Below the pieces are notes generated by a model, which saw only the letters and a program-made list of their open reading frames with translations, was not told the DNA's origin and ran no database searches. A stretch of DNA of 64,000 nt from CAZYYO01 sp964650965 (GTDB taxonomy: Bacteria > Bacillota > Clostridia > Lachnospirales > Lachnospiraceae), in the NCBI GenBank assembly GCA_964650965.1, contig CAZYYO010000003.1:8398-72397 (forward strand). Direction: 5' to 3'. A program made the translations under genes and the position numbers. Below, one piece after another: positions 1 to 7,518 of this stretch (position 1 is its first letter; each line of letters begins with the position of its first letter).

Positions 1-1
1 G

Positions 2-691
2 AAGGAAACGGAAATTGGCTTTGGTAAAAGTGTAAAGGCATTGTTGACCAACCGGTATTTTATCGAAGTATTCTTTATTTTCCTGGTAATGTATATTTAT
101 ACAGGTGCTTCTGCAACCTCAGGCATCTACTATGCAACCTATATTCTTGGAAATGAAGATTTATATGGACTTCTCAGTATTGCTATGATGATACCAATGT
201 TTATTTCCCTTATTTTTGCAGGCAAGATTGTGGAGAAGCTGGGAATGAGAAAGACAGCAATTGCCAGTGCCATCCTTTTTGCTGTCGGTTCCCTGATTAC
301 CGTTATGGGAAACAGCTCCCTTGGTATCCTGCTGGCAGGCATCATTATCAGATCTCTGGGAATGGGACCTATCAGCACACTTTTATTTGCATTCATCGCA
401 GAAGTGTCCGATAATATTACATACACACAGAAGTTAGATGTGACAGGAATGGTATATAGCTGTTCCTCTATTGGAATTAAAGTGGGAACCGGACTGGGAA
501 CAGCCATTGTAGGCTGGATGCTGACACTGGGTAAATATGATGGAAGCCTGACAGTTCAGTCGGCAGGAGCGAACCTAATGATTACTGCAGCCTATGCCGT
601 TGTTCCATTAATTATTGGTATTGTAATGATCGTATTATTTGCCATTATGAATGTGGAGAAGGATAATGAGAAATACAGACAAAATGTATAA
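2..691 (+). CDS. GPH-type sugar:cation symporter, C-terminal part
   Basis: The reading frame is open from the first bases, so this is the 3' part of a gene that begins before the window. About six hydrophobic segments are visible, with the loop KIVEKLGMRK between two of them and the stretch SSIGIKVGTGLG near the last helices. That stretch is typical of the glycoside-pentoside-hexuronide (MelB/YicJ) branch of the major facilitator superfamily, which couples sugar or glycoside uptake to Na+ or H+. The stop codon lies inside the next gene, a GH43 glycosidase, so the two are translationally coupled. This points to import of plant oligosaccharides followed by cytoplasmic hydrolysis. The exact sugar cannot be read from the sequence. 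Confidence 0.8.
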   Translation, partial: KETEIGFGKSVKALLTNRYFIEVFFIFLVMYIYTGASATSGIYYATYILGNEDLYGLLSIAMMIPMFISLIFAGKIVEKLGMRKTAIASAILFAVGSLITVMGNSSLGILLAGIIIRSLGMGPISTLLFAFIAEVSDNITYTQKLDVTGMVYSCSSIGIKVGTGLGTAIVGWMLTLGKYDGSLTVQSAGANLMITAAYAVVPLIIGIVMIVLFAIMNVEKDNEKYRQNV

Positions 692-2234
692 TCCCTATCT
701 TCCATCGGATGTGTATATTCCAGATGGAGAGCTCAGGGTGTTTGGAAATCGGGTATATGTGTATGGCTCTCAGGACTTGTATGGGGAGACGAATATGTGC
801 GGAGGCGATTACCGCTGTTATTCCGCCTCCCCAGATTCCCTGGGGCAATGGAAGGATGAGGGTGTGATATACACCAGAATGCAGGACCCATATATTCGAG
901 AGATTGTGGAGCATAAGAAGGGAAATATGTTTAATCAGTATCTTTATGCTCCGGATGTGATTCAGGTTGAAGACAGGTATTATCTGTATTATGGTGTTGC
1001 CATGTCTGGCAGTGGTATTGCATGTGCTGTAGCAGATCAGCCAACGGGACCATTTGAATATGTAGGAAGAGTCAGGTATCCCCAGGAGGCTAAGCCACAG
1101 GGATGGCAGGGAGATGGTCACGGAATCTGTGATGGAGATATGGTTCTTGGAAAGGGCATGGCAATGATCCAGCCAAATCCTTTTCGGAAGCATTTCGGCT
1201 TAAATATGGCAGATTATCCCTATGATCCGGCAGTGCTGTATGATGAGGGGCGTGTCTTTTTATATTTTGGCTGCGGACACTGTTATGTGACAGAGTTAGA
1301 CCCAGGGGATATGAGGACCATGATAAAGAGTCCGGAAACCGGCAGCTATTATTCCCAGGACTTACTTCCCATCCAGCGGGATAAGGCAGTGCATGAATTG
1401 CAGGATGGATGGCATATGGGAAATGGAAGCTCCATTCGTAAAATTGGAGACCTCTATTATCTCAGCTACTATGCAGTGAATCAGCATCATGGAAATGCCA
1501 TGTGCTATTCCACATCCAAGAGTCCCTTTGGTCCCTTTACATACCAGGGCGTGTTGGTTTCTCTGGGAAACGGAAGATATGAGAAGCAGTTAGAGCCCAC
1601 CTTTTATGTGGGAAATACCCATGGAGGTATGGCATGTATCAATGGTATATGGTATCAGAATTATCATAGACACACTGGCTACAAATATCCTTGCAGACAG
1701 GCCTGCCTTACCCAGCTGGTAATGACAGAAGATGGAAGATTTCTTCAGGCAGAATATAAGTCCCAGATTTTTGAAAAGGGAGGCTTGCCGGTAAACCACA
1801 GGTATCCGGCTGATATCATTTGCGAATGCCTGAATAGAAAAGGCAAAACAGGAAACAGAAGAAATACCCCATATTTTATGTTAGAGCAGATCAATGACCA
1901 GAAGCTGCAAGTGGTGGCAGGTTTATACCATAGCAGCAGTGTTGGTGTGAAATATTTGGATTTTGGAGATCCACAAGTGCAGCAGGAATCGCCGGAGGCA
2001 TCAAAAGCGAGCTGTAGCGTGCAGCTGCTAAATCCTGATGACGGGCAGATTGAGGTATATATAGACCGGATTTCTGATGCAAATAAGATTGTAGAAATTT
2101 CTACCAAAGCACAGTCGGGACTGTGCAGCTTCACCGGAAACCTTGACGTTGCAGTTTCCGGTGTTCATGAAGTGTGGTTTCGTTTTTGCAATCAATCCAG
2201 AGAGACAAGATTTACGGAATTCATTATTACTTGA
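666..2234 (+). CDS. Glycoside hydrolase family 43 protein with C-terminal CBM6-like region
   Basis: I chose the ATG at 666 because GGAGAAGG lies just before it; an ATG at 651 in the same frame has no such site. The product has 522 residues and no signal peptide, so it acts in the cytoplasm. The N-terminus YNPYLPSDVYIPDGE carries the aspartate expected of the GH43 catalytic base, and YAPDVIQ and YDPAVLYDEGR are further blade motifs of the five-bladed propeller. The region ending VSGVHEVWFRF resembles the C-terminal CBM6-type domain found on beta-xylosidases and arabinofuranosidases. An odd point: where relatives read FFEASSIRK, with glutamate as general acid, this protein reads HMGNGSSIRK, with asparagine about residue 253. 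It may be inactive or use another acid. It overlaps the upstream symporter gene and meets the XRE gene tail to tail. Confidence 0.8.
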   Translation: MRNTDKMYNPYLPSDVYIPDGELRVFGNRVYVYGSQDLYGETNMCGGDYRCYSASPDSLGQWKDEGVIYTRMQDPYIREIVEHKKGNMFNQYLYAPDVIQVEDRYYLYYGVAMSGSGIACAVADQPTGPFEYVGRVRYPQEAKPQGWQGDGHGICDGDMVLGKGMAMIQPNPFRKHFGLNMADYPYDPAVLYDEGRVFLYFGCGHCYVTELDPGDMRTMIKSPETGSYYSQDLLPIQRDKAVHELQDGWHMGNGSSIRKIGDLYYLSYYAVNQHHGNAMCYSTSKSPFGPFTYQGVLVSLGNGRYEKQLEPTFYVGNTHGGMACINGIWYQNYHRHTGYKYPCRQACLTQLVMTEDGRFLQAEYKSQIFEKGGLPVNHRYPADIICECLNRKGKTGNRRNTPYFMLEQINDQKLQVVAGLYHSSSVGVKYLDFGDPQVQQESPEASKASCSVQLLNPDDGQIEVYIDRISDANKIVEISTKAQSGLCSFTGNLDVAVSGVHEVWFRFCNQSRETRFTEFIIT

Positions 2235-2694
2235 AATTTTTGTGAGCCCACAGTTTTAACGCAGTGGTTCTGGCAGCCAGAGAATCCACAACTGCAATGA
2301 TTTCTTCAAAAGAGGAAGCTTCCTCCGGAGACACGGCTCCATCATCAGCAATCATCATAAGCCGGTCCTCTAGCTGTGCTACTTCCTTAATGGCATTATG
2401 AAACTGCATGGTCACCCGAAAGAGATCCAGATCTGCAGCGTCTAATTTTGGCATGTACTCTTCTCCAATGGGACACACACAGCCACAGTAGTGATTGTAC
2501 AGCTCCGGTGCATTATAGGCTTTGGCCATAGCAACGATTTCATCCGGTCTGGGAAGAACCAAACCAGTTTCAATGTCACCTAAACGGTCTTCACTGATAT
2601 GTAACACTTCTGATGTCGAGGAGCGACTTTTAAATCTAGGGTCACTTTGCTTTCGGTCTTCTCTTGTTTCGTAATATAGTGTTTTATTTGCCAT
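2227..2694 (-). CDS. XRE-type helix-turn-helix regulator
   Basis: This 155-residue protein has a diverged helix-turn-helix near residues 25-60 (HISEDRLGDIETGLVLPRPDEIVAMAKAY), the part of the XRE fold that normally reads LSRIENG and PSPETL. A segment with CGCVCPIGE follows and could bind a metal. The rest looks helical and acidic and may form a dimerisation or ligand domain. A strong GGGAGGAG precedes the start. The gene converges on the GH43 gene, overlapping by a few bases. The upstream region (2723-2760) holds the inverted pair GAATTTC/GAAATTC, a possible autoregulatory site. Related proteins occur widely in Lachnospiraceae genomes and prophages; the target is unknown. Confidence 0.65.
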   Translation of the reverse strand: MANKTLYYETREDRKQSDPRFKSRSSTSEVLHISEDRLGDIETGLVLPRPDEIVAMAKAYNAPELYNHYCGCVCPIGEEYMPKLDAADLDLFRVTMQFHNAIKEVAQLEDRLMMIADDGAVSPEEASSFEEIIAVVDSLAARTTALKLWAHKNFK

Positions 2695-2851
2695 TTCGAT
2701 ATGCTCCTCCCAAATTAAATAGGAATTTCGGATATTTTCCCATAAAAACAGATGAAATTCGTAATTTTCTCATCTTTCTTCTATTATAGATTAGCAGTAT
2801 GATGAAATCAATCAAAAGGCACTACAAGTTCAAGGAAAGAAGGTACCTGAG

Positions 2852-2983
2852 ATGGAAAGAGAAAATATGTCTGTTCAGGAGAGAGTGCTTACCAGCCTCT
2901 ATCTGGAGCAATTAAGACAGATGAAGGCAAACGAAACCAAAAACAGAAGAACCAGAAAGGATCAGAAGGTGATAGTATGTTAA
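2852..2983 (+). CDS. 43-residue hypothetical protein
   Basis: This short frame starts at an ATG placed 8 bases after AAGGAAAGAAGG and runs 43 codons. The peptide begins MERENMSVQERVL and is charged, with basic residues dense in its second half and a cysteine at the end. It has no hydrophobic segment. Its last codons overlap the ATG of the next gene by 7 bases, a pattern that supports translational coupling with the small membrane protein. I do not recognise it. The good ribosome binding site and the overlap are the only evidence that it is real. Confidence 0.5.
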   Translation: MERENMSVQERVLTSLYLEQLRQMKANETKNRRTRKDQKVIVC

Positions 2984-3192
2984 CTTTAATTTTTGCAGTA
3001 TTGATGTTGGTAGTATTTGGCAAATTAATTGTCTTAGCGGTAAGAGCCACATGGGGAATTACCAAGGTATTATTTACCATTATATTTCTCCCGGTAATTC
3101 TTATCTGTATGGTAGCAGGTGGATTGCTGTACATTGCACTGCCAGTTCTTATTATTATTGGCATTATTAGCCTTGTAAAACAGTGTGCATAA
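2977..3192 (+). CDS. 71-residue two-helix membrane protein
   Basis: The peptide has two long hydrophobic segments (about residues 1-24 and 32-66) joined by a short polar part with RATWGITK, and ends in KQCA. It should be an integral membrane protein of unknown function. AGAAGGTGAT precedes the start, and the start overlaps the end of the 43-residue frame upstream, so the two form one small operon. No family is recognised. A role as a regulator or subunit of another membrane protein is possible but not shown. Confidence 0.6.
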   Translation: MLTLIFAVLMLVVFGKLIVLAVRATWGITKVLFTIIFLPVILICMVAGGLLYIALPVLIIIGIISLVKQCA

Positions 3193-3213
3193 ACGTAGGG
3201 AAAGCAAACGATA

Positions 3214-3273
3214 TATCCAATAATGGATAACTATCCAATAACGGTTGAAATATGGATAACAAAGCTGTATAAT
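3214..3273 (+). promoter_or_regulatory. Promoter with overlapping TATCCA/TGGATA operator dyads
   Basis: TTGAAA (3245-3250) and TATAAT (3268-3273) are 17 bases apart and form a good sigma-A promoter for the HTH-Uma2 gene. A perfect dyad TATCCA-N4-TGGATA lies at 3214-3229. A second pair, TATCCA at 3232-3237 and TGGATA at 3253-3258, straddles the -35 box and ends between the two boxes. A protein bound here would block RNA polymerase, so autorepression by the HTH domain of the downstream product is a reasonable inference. Confidence 0.6.
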
Positions 3274-3316
3274 TGTATTACAAAATAATACTACCATATA
3301 GCGAGGGGGAGTTCAT

Positions 3317-4108
3317 ATGACACTGGAAGAGATGAAGGAACGTAGGATAGAATTGGGAATATCCTATGAGCGATTATCTGAGATGACCAATGTTCCCATT
3401 GGTACAGTGCAGAAGGTGCTGGGGGGGATTACGAAATCTCCACGGTATGACACGCTGACGGCATTGGAGAAGGTTCTTGGTGAGAATAAGACCGATGTGG
3501 TAAGAGAAGCCATGGGTTGCATGGCACAGGTGGAATCCAAGAAACCTGGGGAATATCGGTTAGAAGATTACTATGCACTGCCGGATGATCGTCGTGCAGA
3601 ATTAATTGATGGATACTTCTATGATATGGCTGCTCCAACGGGACTGCATCAGATACTAGTTACAGAAGTATGCATGAAATTCCGAAATTATATAGGAAGT
3701 AAGGGCGGAAAGTGTATTTCCCTTGTATCTCCCGTAGATGTTCAGCTGGACTGTGATGATAAGACCATGTTGCAGCCGGATTTTATGGTCATTTGCGATC
3801 GAGATAAGATTGACAAGCATGTATATGGTAATCCGGATCTTGTGGTGGAGATTTTATCCCCTTCTACTGCGAAGATAGATAATAAAATTAAGAGCATAAA
3901 GTATGCCAATGCCGGAGTGAAGGAATACTGGATTGTTGATCCTGTAAAAAAGAAAATTCTGGTACAGAATTTTGAAGAAGACGAATGGCCCGTTATTTAT
4001 AGTTTTACAGATAAGATTCCAGTGCATATTTTCCCAGAGGAGTGTGAAATCGATTTTGGGGAGATTAATGACTATGTGAAGTTTATGTATGAGAAAAATA
4101 ACAGATAA
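3317..4108 (+). CDS. HTH (XRE) - Uma2 nuclease-fold fusion protein
   Basis: The protein has 263 residues. Residues 1-60 form an XRE-type helix-turn-helix (ISYERLSEMTNVPIGTVQKVLGG). Residues 80-260 match the Uma2 (DUF820) family, which adopts a PD-(D/E)XK nuclease fold: LPDDRRAELIDG, QPDFMVI, PDLVVEILSPST followed by a lysine, and YWIVDP. The aspartate, the glutamate of VVEILSP and the following lysine form the usual active-site set. Such fusions are common in cyanobacteria and Firmicutes, but the cellular target of Uma2 proteins is not settled. GCGAGGGGGAG precedes the start. A run of seven Gs at 3421-3427 lies in the HTH coding part and could slip. The scaffold gap begins 15 bases after the stop, so its downstream partner is unknown. 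Confidence 0.8.
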   Translation: MTLEEMKERRIELGISYERLSEMTNVPIGTVQKVLGGITKSPRYDTLTALEKVLGENKTDVVREAMGCMAQVESKKPGEYRLEDYYALPDDRRAELIDGYFYDMAAPTGLHQILVTEVCMKFRNYIGSKGGKCISLVSPVDVQLDCDDKTMLQPDFMVICDRDKIDKHVYGNPDLVVEILSPSTAKIDNKIKSIKYANAGVKEYWIVDPVKKKILVQNFEEDEWPVIYSFTDKIPVHIFPEECEIDFGEINDYVKFMYEKNNR

Positions 4109-4123
4109 GAGAAAGAAGGAGCA

Positions 4124-4223
4124 NNNNNNNNNNNNNNNNNNNNNNNNNNNNNNNNNNNNNNNNNNNNNNNNNNNNNNNNNNNNNNNNNNNNNNNNNNNNN
4201 NNNNNNNNNNNNNNNNNNNNNNN
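4124..4223. other. Assembly gap of 100 Ns
   Basis: Exactly 100 undefined bases, the usual convention for a scaffold gap of unknown length. Any frame drawn through it is artificial, and genes on the two sides may not be neighbours. Confidence 0.98.
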
Positions 4224-4229
4224 TCATAG

Positions 4230-4249
4230 TGTACTATGTCAATAGTACA
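4230..4249. promoter_or_regulatory. Inverted repeat, likely GntR/YtrA operator
   Basis: TGTACTA-N6-TAGTACA is a perfect 7-base dyad about 70 bases before the GntR-family gene. YtrA-type regulators bind dyads of this size near their own promoters, so this is a likely autoregulatory operator. The promoter itself may lie partly in the gap. Confidence 0.5.
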
Positions 4250-4317
4250 GTGATACATAAGATTTCAATGAAACATAAATCATGATGTAGTAAATCATAG
4301 AAAGGATGTGGTGATTC

Positions 4318-4698
4318 ATGGAATTCAATACAGCCGTTCCAATTTATCTTCAGGTAATAGAAGACATTAAGAAGAAGATTGTAACAAATGAGCTTCAGCT
4401 GGGAGAACAGCTGCCCTCTGTGCGGGAGTTGGCACTTCAATATCAGATTAACCCCAATACAGCAAGCCGGATTTACAAGGAAATGGAAATCCAGGGAATA
4501 TGCTTTACCAAACGGGGGATGGGAACCTTTATTACAGATTTTCAATCCGCTAAGGAGGATATGAGAGCAGAGATGGCACTGGATTATGTGAATAAATTTA
4601 TTCATGATATGCAGGGCTTGGGATACAACCAGGAAGAAATGATGACTCAGATTAAGGAAGAGATGATGAAGGAGGATAAGAAAGATGCTGGAAAGTAA
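4318..4698 (+). CDS. GntR-family regulator, YtrA subfamily
   Basis: The 126-residue product is a winged helix (residues 8-75: PIYLQVIEDIKKKI, LPSVRELALQYQINPNTASR, GMGTFI) followed by only about 50 helical residues. That short C-terminal part is typical of the YtrA subfamily, whose members repress adjacent ABC transporters and often respond to cell-envelope antibiotics. Its 3' end overlaps the ATPase gene by 14 bases, and AAGGAGG for that gene lies inside it. The TGTACTA dyad upstream is the likely operator. Confidence 0.85.
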   Translation: MEFNTAVPIYLQVIEDIKKKIVTNELQLGEQLPSVRELALQYQINPNTASRIYKEMEIQGICFTKRGMGTFITDFQSAKEDMRAEMALDYVNKFIHDMQGLGYNQEEMMTQIKEEMMKEDKKDAGK

Positions 4699-5371
4699 AG
4701 ATGTTGTTAAGAAGTATATGGGAAAGGTTGCGGTAGACCATTTAAGTACAACTTTGGAGCCGGGACATATTTATGGTCTCTTAGGACCAAACGGTAGTGG
4801 AAAGTCCACATGGATGAAGATGGTGGCAGCGTTAATTGTGCCTACCTCAGGAACCATTACGTTGAACGGTGAGCCGGTGGGAACCAAGTCTAAGCAGATT
4901 ATTGCATATATGCCTACCGAACCCTTTTATTATAGTTATATGAAGATTGTGGATGTAGGACTTTATTACAGCGATTTCTTCGAAGGCTTTGACCATGGTA
5001 AATTTGCCCGGTTGATTCAGAGCATGGAGCTTAACATGAATGATAAGGTAAGCACCCTCTCCTCTGGACAGGCAGCGAAATTAAAGCTGGCAGCTACATT
5101 ATCGAGAAAGGCAGAGATTTACTTATTAGATGAGCCGTTAAATGGAATTGATTTACTGGCAAGAGAAGAAATCATCCATACCATTTTAGAAGCACTGGAT
5201 GACACATCTGTAGCAGTTATTTCCAGTCATTTGGTGGAAGAGTTAGAGAAGGTAATTGACAGAGTGATTTTTGTGAAAAACGGTCAGATTGCACTTGCTG
5301 GAGATGTGGAGGAATTACGCAAAACCCAGAATAAATCAGTGGTGGAATTATATCGAGAGCTGTATCAGTAA
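4685..5371 (+). CDS. ABC transporter ATP-binding protein
   Basis: The product has 228 residues. Walker A is GPNGSGKST, the signature is LSSGQAAKLKLA, Walker B is IYLLDEPLNGID and the switch histidine lies in SSHL. With the following permease it should form a two-protein exporter or lipid-acting transporter of the YtrB/BcrA type. The gene overlaps the YtrA-like regulator, and the three genes form one operon. The substrate is not readable from sequence; antimicrobial peptide resistance is common for this arrangement. Confidence 0.88.
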   Translation: MLESKDVVKKYMGKVAVDHLSTTLEPGHIYGLLGPNGSGKSTWMKMVAALIVPTSGTITLNGEPVGTKSKQIIAYMPTEPFYYSYMKIVDVGLYYSDFFEGFDHGKFARLIQSMELNMNDKVSTLSSGQAAKLKLAATLSRKAEIYLLDEPLNGIDLLAREEIIHTILEALDDTSVAVISSHLVEELEKVIDRVIFVKNGQIALAGDVEELRKTQNKSVVELYRELYQ

Positions 5372-5433
5372 GGAAATAGTACATTTACACGAAGCAAAAC
5401 AACGTGAATGATTTTAAAATAAGAGGTGGAAAA

Positions 5434-6243
5434 ATGTTAAAATTAATGAAATATGAACTTCAAAAACAGAAGTTATCGAAACGAATCATCGCAGCATTAT
5501 TTATAGTACTGGAGCTAATCTTTGCATTTGGAGTACTTACAGAAAGTGGTAAAATATCCATGATTGGATCTGTATGCTTATTTATTGCAGCATTTGTGGC
5601 AATTATCTATGTAAGCGTGGAAGCCATCATTACCTATGACAAGGATATGAAGGAAAAAAGTGGGTATATGTTATTTATGGTTCCCCACAGCGAATATACC
5701 ATCCTGGGGGCCAAAATACTTACCAGCGTTCTGACCTTATTGGTTATGACCATATGTCTGGTTCTTCTTGGAGCCGTAGATATCTTTTGGCTTAGCAGTC
5801 AGATGAACGGTGTAAAGGAAACTATGGATATGATTACCCAGATTTTCACCCAGATGTTCAATGTGGAAATGGATGCAGCAATGATAGTAACCTATATCTT
5901 CCTTGCACTTTTTGAGTGGTTTGGACTGTTAACCTCCGCATTTCTGGCAATTACCATTGTCCATACCATCTTAAACCAGGTGAAGGGTAAGGGATTCCTG
6001 TCATTTATTTTCTTCATCCTGATTAATATGGCATATTCTAAGGTAAGTAATATGATAATTGCCTTGTTTATTCCTGATTATGGTCAGGTGGAAGTAACCC
6101 AGTCTGGAACAGAGGTTATGGTGAATCTTACAGCACAGGCCATGCAGACATCCTTAGCAGCCTCCCTGATTACAGCCATTGTTTTTGCCGGATTGTGTCT
6201 TGTGGTATCAGGCTATATGTTGAAGAAGAAATTATCTCTGTAA
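5434..6243 (+). CDS. ABC transporter permease
   Basis: I prefer the ATG at 5434, which follows AAGAGGTGG, over a GTG at 5404. The 269-residue protein starts MLKLMKYELQKQK, the typical opening of ABC-2 type permeases, and has about six hydrophobic segments with a long extracellular or cytoplasmic loop between the third and fourth. It is the membrane partner of the preceding ATPase. The gene ends 80 bases before an intrinsic terminator that closes the operon. Confidence 0.8.
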   Translation: MLKLMKYELQKQKLSKRIIAALFIVLELIFAFGVLTESGKISMIGSVCLFIAAFVAIIYVSVEAIITYDKDMKEKSGYMLFMVPHSEYTILGAKILTSVLTLLVMTICLVLLGAVDIFWLSSQMNGVKETMDMITQIFTQMFNVEMDAAMIVTYIFLALFEWFGLLTSAFLAITIVHTILNQVKGKGFLSFIFFILINMAYSKVSNMIIALFIPDYGQVEVTQSGTEVMVNLTAQAMQTSLAASLITAIVFAGLCLVVSGYMLKKKLSL

Positions 6244-6323
6244 GCTGGAGTCTATATATAGAAGGAACATTTCTAATAGAAGCAAAGAAAATAATAGTAA
6301 AGACCATGTAATACCTAATAACA

Positions 6324-6369
6324 GGAAGCTTATAACTGGCAGATGCCGGATTGTAAGCTTTCTTTTTTT
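6324..6369 (+). terminator. Intrinsic terminator of the YtrA-type ABC operon
   Basis: AAGCTTA pairs with TAAGCTT, with an inner GGCA/TGCC stem, and a run of Ts follows. It lies between the ABC permease gene and the promoter of the next operon. Confidence 0.75.
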
Positions 6370-6418
6370 GGGTTATTGATAAAATTTATTTCTTGCTAAA
6401 ATAAATAATAAAAAAGTA

Positions 6419-6502
6419 TTGACAACTATCCTTGTCAGCCGTATACTGTACTCAACAAAGAAATGACAAGTAAAATTGTCAAAATGACAAGAACACCTGT
6501 CA
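6419..6502 (+). promoter_or_regulatory. Promoter with three TGACAA dyad operators
   Basis: TTGACA (6419-6424) and TATACT (6442-6447) with a 17-base spacer form a near-consensus promoter. Three dyads of the form TGACAA-N6-TTGTCA lie at 6420-6437, 6464-6481 and, with one mismatch, 6485-6502. The first overlaps the -35 box and spacer; the other two lie over and after the transcription start. The array precedes an XRE regulator gene and is most simply its own operator set. Confidence 0.75.
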
Positions 6503-6529
6503 TGTTAATAAAACAGAGGAGATGACAAT

Positions 6530-6736
6530 ATGCCGTTAAGGAATCATTTGAAAGAATACCGGGCAGGCATTCAGGTGAATCAGCAGGAGATGGGACAGTT
6601 AGTAGGAGTATCCCGTCAGACCATTAGTCAGATTGAACGAGGGGATTATTCGCCCTCTGTTACACTGGCACTGAAGATAGCTAAGGTATTGAAGGTAAGC
6701 GTAGAAGATGTATTTTCGTATGAGGAGGATGAATAA
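6530..6736 (+). CDS. Small XRE-family regulator (Cro/YozG type)
   Basis: The product has 68 residues and is almost entirely one helix-turn-helix (QQEMGQLVGVSRQTISQIERG, YSPSVTLALKIAKVLKV). Proteins of this size repress their own operon. GAGGAGATGACAAT precedes the ATG. The next gene, a membrane protein, starts 2 bases after the stop, so they are cotranscribed. The three TGACAA dyads upstream are the likely binding sites. Confidence 0.85.
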   Translation: MPLRNHLKEYRAGIQVNQQEMGQLVGVSRQTISQIERGDYSPSVTLALKIAKVLKVSVEDVFSYEEDE

Positions 6737-6738
6737 TC

Positions 6739-7518
6739 ATGAATGAAAACAAAGCAAGAATTGCAAGGGATAATCATCGGGCACTAGGCGTATTTATTGG
6801 TGTGATTGTAGTTGCAGCAATCTTTGGAGGCTTCCTGGGTGGAGCAGGTAATTTCCTGGGAGAGGGAAGAGCCTGGGAGCTACTGACAGCGATATACAAT
6901 CAGTTCATATTTATTGCACCATTTCTTAGTGTTCCCATGGTTCTGGTGGCGTGGATTGTAACGGGTGTGCTGTATCTTCAAGCAAGAAAGCTCTATCGCA
7001 GCTGGGAAGAGGATAATGAAGAGCAGATGAAGGTCATTGAACTGAAGCTAAGCTACGCACTGGCACTTTCCTCTGTGATTATGATTATCGGATATTTCCT
7101 GTTCCCTATTGGCTTGCTGGGATTAGATACATTGGATCCCTATAACATTTTGACAGCGGTTGGTATACTAATGGCATTATTCGGTCTTATATTTACGATT
7201 ATTTATGTTACTTATTTCCAGAAGAAGATTATCGATATGGAGCGGGAAATGAATCCGGAGAAACAGGGAAGCGTTTTTGAATTCAAGTTCCAGGATAAAT
7301 GGGAAGCCAGCTGCGATGAAGCGGAGAAGCTGATGATATATAAATCAGCTTATCAGGCATACAAGACAACCAGCTATTGGTGTATGGGATTATGGCTTTT
7401 CTGTGTGATCGGTATCTTTTCCTTCCACTTTGGAATCATGCCCCTTACGATGGTAAGCGTTATCTGGCTGGTTATGACGGTTTCCTATAATCGGAAGGCC
7501 ATCAACTTGAGTAAATAA
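6739..7518 (+). CDS. DUF3169-like membrane protein
   Basis: The 259-residue protein has about six membrane segments: residues 17-36, 55-77, 105-127, 135-155, 210-230 and 235-253. A cytoplasmic stretch between the fourth and fifth has FEFKFQDKWEASCDEAEK. Length, layout and pairing with a small XRE regulator fit the DUF3169 family of Firmicutes, whose role is unknown. The assignment is by overall impression, not by a firm motif. It converges on the superoxide dismutase gene with a 17-base overlap. Confidence 0.6.
   Translation: MNENKARIARDNHRALGVFIGVIVVAAIFGGFLGGAGNFLGEGRAWELLTAIYNQFIFIAPFLSVPMVLVAWIVTGVLYLQARKLYRSWEEDNEEQMKVIELKLSYALALSSVIMIIGYFLFPIGLLGLDTLDPYNILTAVGILMALFGLIFTIIYVTYFQKKIIDMEREMNPEKQGSVFEFKFQDKWEASCDEAEKLMIYKSAYQAYKTTSYWCMGLWLFCVIGIFSFHFGIMPLTMVSVIWLVMTVSYNRKAINLSK

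Noticed and set aside
645..1193. 182-codon minus-strand frame inside the GH43 gene
   Set aside because: It lies wholly opposite GH43 motifs, has no ribosome binding site and no recognisable features.
3854..4258. Minus-strand frame running through the N gap
   Set aside because: Its middle is undefined bases and the rest is opposite the Uma2 gene.
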